Assembly: GCA_964418695.1 (NCBI GenBank)
Contig: CAYQMN010000006.1
Location: 62,001-126,000 of the forward strand
DNA length: 64,000 nt
Source: Prado023 sp964418695
GTDB lineage: Bacteria > Actinomycetota > Actinomycetes > S36-B12 > CAIYMF01
Direction of reading: 5' to 3'
The stretch's first letter is position 1. Each line of letters opens with the position of its first letter. Of the stretch, positions 9,506 through 16,267 are shown piece by piece. A program made the translations under genes and the position numbers. Below the pieces are notes generated by a model that worked only from the letters and a program-made list of their open reading frames with translations, was not told the origin of the DNA and did no database searches.

Positions 9506-9597
9506 CCCTCGATCGTGGCACCTGCGCCACCGGATAGCGCGTCGGTCCAGCCCCCCGGCATCGAGCACCCTCCCGCCCCGACCGCCCGCGAAGCCTC

Positions 9598-9730
9598 GTT
9601 GGATGCTCGCGCGGATGGATGTCCCAATCCAGCGCAGAATCCAAGCCTGCCCGGTGCAGACGCGGCTGCGGTTGGATTCCGCGTTGGATTATCAGACTCA
9701 CTTCCTGTCTTGGCTATCCAAGATCCAACG
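9598..9730. repeat. Nested inverted TTGGAT boxes
   Basis: This stretch holds eight TTGGAT-like half sites in paired, alternating orientation. The inner pair is AATCCAGCGCAGAATCCAAG (9626-9645) against GTTGGATTCCGCGTTGGATT (9671-9690), which are inverted copies matching at 17 of 20 positions across a 25-base loop. The outer pair is CGTTGGAT (9597-9604) against ATCCAACG (9723-9730). The right end overlaps the last codons of the AlbA_2-type gene. The function is unknown. Confidence 0.55.
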
Positions 9731-11370
9731 GGGCTGCGAACGAGTTCCAGTGTTGACGATGAGGCCATCACGACGCATCGTCGCGAGGAGGTTCTTCACC
9801 TTCGTGTGCTTCTGCACATCGCTCAACGCGCCGCTCAGCTGCGGGAGCAAGAGCTCGTTGAGATCCGCACGACTGGCCGAGCCGAACTTCTCCAGATAGT
9901 CACGGACCTGCTTGACGTAGAAGGCATCGTCCTGGGCGCGAGTGCGGATGTACTCCGCGCGCATGCCTGGCGCGTCCGCGACTGCAGCCGCCACCTGCAG
10001 GTGCGGCTTGCGTCCTTCGATGAGCTGGGCCTTTCGCAGGTGGGCGGTTGCCTCGGCACTGATGGGCAGCTTCTTCTGCACACGGTCCAGGGCCAGCACA
10101 TCTTCGATCGGCAGGTCGGTGCGCACCATCAGCAGTCGCGAGCACGCCTCGTCGATCACCGCCCCCGGCAGTGTCAGCGTCACCTTGCCTGCGCGCGACA
10201 GGTCGTAGTCGGGGAGCGGCAGGAACCGTCGCACCTGATCCTCGACCATGCGGTGGATGCCGTAGCCGAGTTGGTCGATCAAGTGCAGTTCGTGCATCGC
10301 CGCGACGAGGAACGGATTGCGATACCGGCTGGGCGTGCGGTGCCCGAGACGGTACTCGTCGGGCGTGCCGTCGTAGAAGTCGCCGACGCTGACGAACTCC
10401 AGCCGGTCCACATGCTCGGTCACGACGATGCGGGCGTGCCGCGTGTAGTCCTGGTGCGCGATCGCGTTGTAGAGCGCCTCCAGGATGCTGCGCTCGTCGT
10501 ACTTGGTGATCTCCCGGTAGATCAGCTCGTTCGGCGGCAGGAGGCGCATCCGCACGTTGCGGATGCGGGAGGCCAGCTCACTCGCGGTCAGCAGGAAGGG
10601 TACGTAGAAGTGCTCGTACGCCTGCACCTCGCCGACCAGCTTCCACGTCAGCTGCGCCAGGTGCGGCGTCAGGAAGTGCGTCGAGGTGTCGGCGCCGAGC
10701 AGCAGCATGGCTGCCCGGGTGATACCGCCGTTGCGGGTCAGCCGTGCCCGAGCCAGGAGCGTGGCGTCGTCCCACGTGGCGATCTCCTCGGCCGAGATTC
10801 GAGTGGCGTGGCGCTCGGCGAATCCTTGGCGTGCACGGGCGATCGCCGCCGGGTCGAGGTCGGCGATTGTCGCACCCTCGAGGACCACCGCGGTCCAGTC
10901 GGCGCCGAGGGTCTGGTTGCGGATCTGGTCGAGCTTGTCCAGCGACAGGGCGCGAGGCTCTCCCCGGCCCGTGCGCGGAAGTCACCCTTCCACGAGATCG
11001 GGATGCCGGCCGGAGCTGGGGGGATCTCCGCGAGGACCACCCGCTTGTCGTGGTAGTCGACCTCGTAGATCTCCCGGATCGTCAGTCCCTGGTCGATGCC
11101 CTGCTGCACGTGGTGCTTCAGCGATTGCCGCGACTGGGGTGTGGGTAGGTGCGCGGTGCCGACGGCCTGGCGCAGGTTGTCGATGCCGAAGACCAGCCAT
11201 CCAGAGGCCAGGCCGCGCAGGTTCGCCTCGTTCGCGATCGCCGACACGTACTCGCCGGTCTTGTCGGCCGAGTACTGGTTGCTGGCGGTCTTGAACTCGA
11301 CGACCTCGTTCTCCCAGCAGGCGATGAGTTCGTCGAGCAGTGCTGACAGTTCGGCGGGGGTCATCGGCAT
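9698..11370 (-). pseudogene. AlbA_2-type ATP-binding/putative regulator, frameshifted
   Basis: The N-terminal part (from ATG 11370) is an AlbA_2 / divergent AAA_4 (Schlafen-like) domain with VVEFKTASNQYSADKTGEYV, LVFGIDN and AEIPPAPAGIPISWKG. The remaining 400-odd residues continue in another frame: helical region, ATP-binding C-terminal domain (NAIAHQDYTRHARIVV) and a winged-helix-like end (LLATMRRDGLIVN). The two halves join only if one C is restored in the CCC run at 10948-10950, turning ESLAPC into ESLAPLSLDKLDQIR. Both halves keep full coding character and no other damage is visible. This is either a recent single-base loss or a sequencing error. Such proteins act as regulators or in defence-related contexts; the role here is unknown. 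Confidence 0.7.
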
Positions 11371-11492
11371 GCATCTGGAGATAGCACGGAAAGCGATCTC
11401 GGATGTCCCTTCGCGGGAGGTGTCGCGCGGCTGTAGAGCGCTCGGGGTCGCACGCGCGCTCAGCAGCCGACGCGGCATGGCGCAGGCGGCGG

Positions 11493-12884
11493 TCAGCGGC
11501 CCTCGGCTGCCAGGGTGCGCGCCTTCTCGTCCTTGATCGTCACGCCCTGCGCCTTCAGTCCCGCGATGACCTCGGCGAACTGCGGCAGGTAGCGCTCGTG
11601 GGCGATCAGCAGCTCGTGCATGATCGCCCGGCCCGTCGGCCCGTTCGGGATGAGGGGATTGAGGTCGAACGCTTCGAGGAGTGCCCCGTAGTCGCCGTCG
11701 ATGGCGGCCTTGATCGTGCACTCCTCCATCGCCTTCATCAGCTGCAGCCAGCCGCGCTCGTGCGGCCGCAGCGCCCCCCACACCAGCGGCTCGGCACCGA
11801 CCGCCGAGATGATGCTGGAGACCTCCACGACGCAGTCGTAGGGCAGGTCGGGGACGGCCCCCCGGTTCTGCGTGCTCACGGTCATCCGGGTCTGCGCGTT
11901 GGTGTGCAGGGCCGCGATGGTCCCGCACGCCGCGTCGCTGTAGTGGGCGCCGCCGCGCAGCGCGAGCTGCTCGGGCTTGTGGTCCAGCGCCGGATCGGCG
12001 TACAGGGCGAACAGCTCGTCCTCGATGGCCTTGACCAGCTCGGCGCGCGTGTTGTGCGCGGCATAGTCCACAAGGGCGTGCGCGAGCATCTGCTCGGCGG
12101 TGAAGTAGTACCGGTGGTAGCCGCAGGGCAGCAGGCCGGCGGTGTGCAGCAGGTCCAGGGGCAGGTCGGGCTCGGACTCGATGTTGGCCGGGGTGCCGGC
12201 CTCCGCAGTGTTGATGAGGTCGACCAGCTCGCGGGTGCGCTCGTTGCCCTGGCGGTCGAACACCCGGTGCCAATGGAAGTGGTTGAGCCCCGCGCACTGG
12301 TAGATCAGGTCGTCGCGGTCCACGCCGAGGGCCGGGGCCTCCGTCATCTCCGCCCCGATGGGGACGTTGCACAGCCCGATCGTCCGGTGCCATCCGAAGT
12401 TCCGGATCGCGGCCTCGGTCACCATTCCCGAGGGGTTGGTGAAGCTGACCAGCCAGGCGTCGGGGCAGAGCTCGCGCATGTCCTCGATGATCTGGCCGAG
12501 CACGGGGATCGTGCGCAGCGCCTTGAAGATCCCGCCGGCGCCGTTGGTCTCCTGACCCAGGACGCCGTAGGACAGCGGGATCCGCTCGTCCTTGATGCGC
12601 GCGTAGAGCAGCCCGACCCGGAACTGGGTGGTCACGAAGTGAGCGCCGGCCAGGGCCTCACGGCGGTCGAAGCTGACGCGCACGCGCACGTCGTGGCCGG
12701 AGGCGTCCCACATCCGCTGGGCCATCGCCGCGACCGTCTCGACCTTCTCGCGGCCCTCCTCGATGTCCACCAGCCAGTGCTCGGCGATCGGGACCTGGTC
12801 GTACCGGAGGATGAAACCCTCCACCAGCTCGGGCGTGTAGCTCGATCCGCCCCCGATGGTGACGATCTTGACCTTGTCCGGCAC
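11493..12884 (-). CDS. Glycoside hydrolase family 4 (6-phospho-beta-glucosidase-like)
   Basis: This 463-residue protein starts with the GH4 NAD-binding motif IVTIGGGSSYTPEL. It carries the metal-site motifs NPSGMVTEA, GLCNVPIG (Cys) and GLNHFHW (His) typical of GH4 6-phospho-beta-glucosidases. GH4 enzymes cleave glycosidic bonds by an NAD- and divalent-metal-dependent redox mechanism. Their natural substrates are usually sugar phosphates delivered by PTS, though some act on unphosphorylated sugars. Start GTG 12884 is supported by the strong ribosome-binding site GAGGAGGAG a few bases upstream. Together with the GH1 gene at 19214 and the PTS remnant before it, it points to a former beta-glucoside utilisation capacity. 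Confidence 0.85.
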   Translation of the reverse strand: MPDKVKIVTIGGGSSYTPELVEGFILRYDQVPIAEHWLVDIEEGREKVETVAAMAQRMWDASGHDVRVRVSFDRREALAGAHFVTTQFRVGLLYARIKDERIPLSYGVLGQETNGAGGIFKALRTIPVLGQIIEDMRELCPDAWLVSFTNPSGMVTEAAIRNFGWHRTIGLCNVPIGAEMTEAPALGVDRDDLIYQCAGLNHFHWHRVFDRQGNERTRELVDLINTAEAGTPANIESEPDLPLDLLHTAGLLPCGYHRYYFTAEQMLAHALVDYAAHNTRAELVKAIEDELFALYADPALDHKPEQLALRGGAHYSDAACGTIAALHTNAQTRMTVSTQNRGAVPDLPYDCVVEVSSIISAVGAEPLVWGALRPHERGWLQLMKAMEECTIKAAIDGDYGALLEAFDLNPLIPNGPTGRAIMHELLIAHERYLPQFAEVIAGLKAQGVTIKDEKARTLAAEGR

Positions 12885-12969
12885 GACTCCTCCTCGGCGC
12901 TTCGCGGCGTCTGGCGAGCATGCCCGAACACCGGCGCGGATGGGCGGTCGTTCTGCCTCAGCGCGTGGC

Positions 12970-13704
12970 TCAGTCGGTCGCGAACAGCTCGACGAAGCGC
13001 CCCAGGAGGTTGGGGGTCTCGACCACGCCGCTGGCCCGGGCAGCCTCGACGATGCCGTCGGCCTCCTCGGGGGCGAAGTACCCGGCGTAGCGGTAGGTGC
13101 GCACGCGGGTCGCCAAGCCATCGAGGTCCAGCTCGGGGTGGAACTGGGTGGCGTACACCCGGGTGCCGACCCGGAACGCCTGCACCGGGCAATCCTGCGA
13201 GCTGGCCAGCGCCACCGCGTGCGCAGGCAGCTCGCGGATCGCCTCCTTGTGCCCCGCGAACGCCCCGAACCGGGCGCCGGCGACGGCCATGAGCGGATCG
13301 GTCTGCCCGGCCGGCGTCACCTTGACATGGACCGCACCGACCGGCTCCCCGAACGTCCGGTCCACCACCGCGCCCTGGTGGCTGCCCAGCGTCCCGATCC
13401 CATAGCAGGCGCCGAGGAACGGGAAGTCGCGCGGCACGACCGCGTCGAGCAGCCCAGCCAGATCCGCCTCGACGCGCACCTGCAGCGCGGACTTGGTGTC
13501 CTGCGGATCGCTGACCTGGAACGGCCCGCCGCCCAGGATGATCCCGGACCACTCGACCAGGTCGACCGTGTCCAGCGGATCCCGTTCGAGCCGGTGCCGG
13601 CGCAGCTGCTCCTCGGTCAGGCCCGAGAAGCGCAGCATGGCTGCGTACTCGTCATCGGACGCGATGTCCTCAGGGCGAATCCCCAGGAACAGGAACGGCT
13701 TCAC
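12970..13704 (-). CDS. Class I glutamine amidotransferase-like protein
   Basis: This 244-residue protein is a stand-alone class I GATase. It has a nucleophile elbow FLGACYGIG with Cys100, and His189 and Glu191 in ATQFHPEL, giving a complete Cys-His-Glu triad. Homologues are often annotated GMP synthase-related, but the synthetase domain is absent and the acceptor is unknown. The start is GTG 13704, preceded by TAGGGT and a 7-base gap, a leaderless arrangement. An in-frame ATG at 13728 lies upstream of that box and is therefore less likely. It is divergent from the M20 amidohydrolase gene. Confidence 0.8.
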   Translation of the reverse strand: MKPFLFLGIRPEDIASDDEYAAMLRFSGLTEEQLRRHRLERDPLDTVDLVEWSGIILGGGPFQVSDPQDTKSALQVRVEADLAGLLDAVVPRDFPFLGACYGIGTLGSHQGAVVDRTFGEPVGAVHVKVTPAGQTDPLMAVAGARFGAFAGHKEAIRELPAHAVALASSQDCPVQAFRVGTRVYATQFHPELDLDGLATRVRTYRYAGYFAPEEADGIVEAARASGVVETPNLLGRFVELFATD

Positions 13705-13711
13705 GCGGCGA

Positions 13712-13717
13712 ACCCTA
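13712..13717 (-). promoter_or_regulatory. Leaderless -10 box for the GATase gene
   Basis: TAGGGT on the minus strand, separated by seven bases from the GTG at 13704. The spacing puts the transcription start at or next to the start codon. Confidence 0.55.
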
Positions 13718-13836
13718 GCCGCGAGCATGTCCGAAGTAGGCTGCCCACCCTCCTGCCCGACTCCGACGACCGGCCGTGCGGGGTTGGCCGCGCGTAGGGT
13801 TCCCGAGACGCGCTTCGCCGAACGACAGGGGTCATC

Positions 13837-15093
13837 GTGAGCAGTGGCATCCTCATCACCGCCGACGCCACGGCGGAGACGCTCGCCGAGCTCTACCGCG
13901 ACCTGCACGCCAACCCCGAGCTCTCGTTCGCCGAGTACCGCACCTCCGACATCGTCGCCCGGTCGCTCCTCGGCCTGGGGTACGAAGTGCACACCGGCCT
14001 CGGCGGCACCGGAGTGGTCGGGCTGCTGCGCCGGGGGAGTGGACCGACGGTCCTGGTGCGCGCGGACATGGACGGCCTGCCCGTCGCCGAGGCCACGGAC
14101 CTGCCCTACGCGAGCAGGGCCCGCGGCACCGATCCGGGCGGCAAGGACGTGCCGGTCATGCACGCCTGCGGGCACGACGTGCACGTCACCTGCCTGCTGG
14201 GAGCCGCCGCCGCGATGGTCAGCGACCAGTCGTGGGCCGGCACCCTCATGCTGGTCGCCCAGCCCGCCGAGGAGCTGGGGTCCGGCGCCCGGGGGATGCT
14301 CGCCGACGGGCTCTACGAACGATTCGGCACGCCCGACGTCGTGCTCGGCCAGCACGTCGCGCCGCTGCCCGCCGGGATGATCGGCCTGCACCCCGGGCCG
14401 GCGATGGCCACCTCGGACTCGCTCGCGGTCACCCTCCACGGGCGTGGCGGGCACGGGTCACGGCCCGAGGCCTGCGTCGATCCGATCGTGATGGCCGCGG
14501 CGGTCGTGATGCGCCTGCAGGGGATCGTCGCTCGCGAGGTGGGTGGCACGCAGACCGCCGTGGTCACCGTCGGGACGCTGCACGCGGGCACGAAGGTCAA
14601 CATCATCCCGGACACCGCCGAGCTGGAGATCAACGTCCGCACGTTCGACGCCGGCGTCCGCGACCGGGTGCTGGCGGCGATCGAGCGGATCGTGCGGGCC
14701 GAGGCAGCCGCGTCCGGCGCCCCGCGCGAGCCGGACGTGCGGGTGACGGACACGTTCCCGATGCTGGTCAACGACGCGGCCGGCTGCGAGCGCACCGCCG
14801 CCGCGCTGCGCACGGTCGTGGGGGAGCGGGTCATCGACCCCGGCCCGGTCACCGGCAGCGAGGACGTCGGGCAGTTCGCGGTGGCCGCCGGGGTGCCGTG
14901 CGTGTACTGGATCCTCGGTGGGGCCGACCCGGCCGCGTTCGCCGGGGCCACCACCCCCGAGCAGCTCATGGGAGCGATGGCGGGGATCGCCTCGAACCAC
15001 TCGCCGGGCTACGCCCCGGTCATCGAGCCCACCCTCACCCTGGGCGTGGCAGCCCTGGTCGCGGCAGCCAAGGAGTGGCTGGCGCAAGCCTGA
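13837..15093 (+). CDS. M20 family amidohydrolase
   Basis: This 418-residue protein is an M20D-type metallopeptidase, annotated in homologues as amidohydrolase, hippurate hydrolase or IAA-amino-acid hydrolase. Metal-site and family motifs are RADMDGLPVAE, MHACGHDVH, QPAEELGSGA and the C-terminal ligand region GSEDVGQFA. The dimerisation insert (GRGGHGSRPEACVDPI) is intact. These enzymes remove acyl groups from N-acyl amino acids in the cytoplasm. The GTG at 13837 follows an AGGGG-like ribosome-binding site. A TAGGGT box near 13795 could be its promoter. Exact substrate cannot be set from sequence. Confidence 0.85.
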   Translation: MSSGILITADATAETLAELYRDLHANPELSFAEYRTSDIVARSLLGLGYEVHTGLGGTGVVGLLRRGSGPTVLVRADMDGLPVAEATDLPYASRARGTDPGGKDVPVMHACGHDVHVTCLLGAAAAMVSDQSWAGTLMLVAQPAEELGSGARGMLADGLYERFGTPDVVLGQHVAPLPAGMIGLHPGPAMATSDSLAVTLHGRGGHGSRPEACVDPIVMAAAVVMRLQGIVAREVGGTQTAVVTVGTLHAGTKVNIIPDTAELEINVRTFDAGVRDRVLAAIERIVRAEAAASGAPREPDVRVTDTFPMLVNDAAGCERTAAALRTVVGERVIDPGPVTGSEDVGQFAVAAGVPCVYWILGGADPAAFAGATTPEQLMGAMAGIASNHSPGYAPVIEPTLTLGVAALVAAAKEWLAQA

Positions 15094-15198
15094 CCCGCAG
15101 CAGTCTCCTGGCCGAGGACGGGCAGTCACGGTTCCCGCTGCCCGCCCGAGCCCCCACGTGCCCGAGCCACCTCGTGCCGCGCTCGGCTCGTGGGCACC

Positions 15199-15247
15199 AT
15201 TCGGCCGCATGTGGCCGATCCGCGCCACGGTCTGGCCGAAGGGCGCC
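15199..15247. repeat. Dispersed GGCCG-rich repeat, copy 1
   Basis: This 49-base element matches 31083-31131 at 37 of 49 positions without gaps. It holds a near-palindrome TCGGCCGCATGTGGCCGA, then a third GGCC half site and a closing GGCGCC at the same spacing as copy 2. It lies in the gap before the SDR gene. Confidence 0.5.
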
Positions 15248-15291
15248 CCTCTCGCCACGGGGGGCGTCAGCCCGTCTCCCGGGGCGGCCCG

Positions 15292-15297
15292 TAGCCT
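15292..15297 (+). promoter_or_regulatory. Leaderless -10 box for the SDR gene
   Basis: TAGCCT followed by six bases and the ATG at 15304. No Shine-Dalgarno sequence lies in that gap. Confidence 0.5.
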
Positions 15298-15303
15298 GCG
15301 CGC

Positions 15304-16146
15304 ATGTCCTCGACCCCCGCCTCGTCCCTGTCCGGTGCCACTGTCCTGATGTCGGGCGGAACCCGCGGGATCGGCCGCGCGATCGCGCTGCGCCTGGCCG
15401 CCGAGGGTGCGTCGATCGCGATGCTGGCCAAGACCCGAGACCCCCACCCCAAGCTGCCCGGCACGCTTGACTCGGTCGCCGCCGAGATCGAGGAGGCGGG
15501 CGGTCGCGCGCTGCCGATCCAGGGTGACGTGCGCAACGAGGAGGACATCGTGCGCGCCGTCCAGCTCGTGGGCGCCGAGCTCGGGCGGATCGACGTGGTG
15601 GTGAACAACGCCAGCGCGATCGACCTGACGGCCTCGTCGGTGCTGCCCGCCAAGAAGTTCGACCTGATGCAGTCGATCAACGCGCGCGGCACGTTCCTGC
15701 TCAGCCGCTCGGCGATCCCGTGGCTGCGCCAGGCCCCCGACCCACGCATCCTCACCCTCTCCCCGCCGTTGAACCTGAGCCCCCACTGGCTCGGCGCGCA
15801 CGTCGGCTACACCGTCTCGAAGTACTCGATGACGCTGGTCACCCTCGGGCTCGCCGCCGAGCTGGGCGGGCTCGGCATCGGCGCGACCTGCCTCTGGCCG
15901 CGCACGACCATCGCCACCGCGGCGGTCCAGAACCTGCTGGGTGGGGCCGAGCTGATGGCCCGCTCCCGCTCGCCGCAGATCATGGCCGACGCCGCCTACG
16001 CCGTGCTGACCGCGCCGCGCGAGCACGTCACCGGCCAGGCGCTGATCGACGAGGACGTGCTGCGTGCCGCCGGCGTCACCGACTTCGACCAGTACGCCCC
16101 GGCCCCCGGCGCCCCCCTGATGACCGACCTCTTCGTCGACGACTGA
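15304..16146 (+). CDS. SDR family oxidoreductase (HSDL2-like)
   Basis: This 280-residue short-chain dehydrogenase has the Rossmann motif SGGTRGIG (residues 17-24), NNAS, and the catalytic YTVSK. It is longest and most similar to the hydroxysteroid-dehydrogenase-like 2 (HSDL2) group, recognisable by LAKTRDPHPKLPGT after strand 2 and LWPRTTIAT near the active site. These are NAD(P)-dependent enzymes probably linked to fatty-acid or sterol metabolism; the substrate is unproven. The ATG at 15304 appears to be leaderless. The gene converges on the helicase gene, with a large inverted repeat between. Confidence 0.85.
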   Translation: MSSTPASSLSGATVLMSGGTRGIGRAIALRLAAEGASIAMLAKTRDPHPKLPGTLDSVAAEIEEAGGRALPIQGDVRNEEDIVRAVQLVGAELGRIDVVVNNASAIDLTASSVLPAKKFDLMQSINARGTFLLSRSAIPWLRQAPDPRILTLSPPLNLSPHWLGAHVGYTVSKYSMTLVTLGLAAELGGLGIGATCLWPRTTIATAAVQNLLGGAELMARSRSPQIMADAAYAVLTAPREHVTGQALIDEDVLRAAGVTDFDQYAPAPGAPLMTDLFVDD

Positions 16147-16172
16147 GTCGCTCGCGTAGCTCCGATCGGGCT

Positions 16173-16260
16173 CATCTGCTCCGGTCGCCGGCATCTGCTC
16201 CAGTTTCTGACAGATGCTCCGCCCCGGGCCGGAGCATCTGTCAGCAAACGGAGCATCTGC
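16173..16260. repeat. Inverted-repeat cluster between convergent genes, possible terminator
   Basis: The core is a perfect 15-bp stem, CTGACAGATGCTCCG (16207-16221) with CGGAGCATCTGTCAG (16230-16244), around an 8-base loop. Flanking imperfect pairs extend the structure. GCATCTGCTCC-type words occur five times. The gap separates the SDR gene from the helicase gene, so it could end transcription from both sides. There is no U-tract. Confidence 0.6.
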
Positions 16261-16267
16261 GCGCCGG

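Noticed and set aside
13705..13728. ATG at 13728 as the start of the glutamine amidotransferase
   Set aside because: The -10-like TAGGGT lies inside this extension, and the GTG at 13704 has the right spacing to it.
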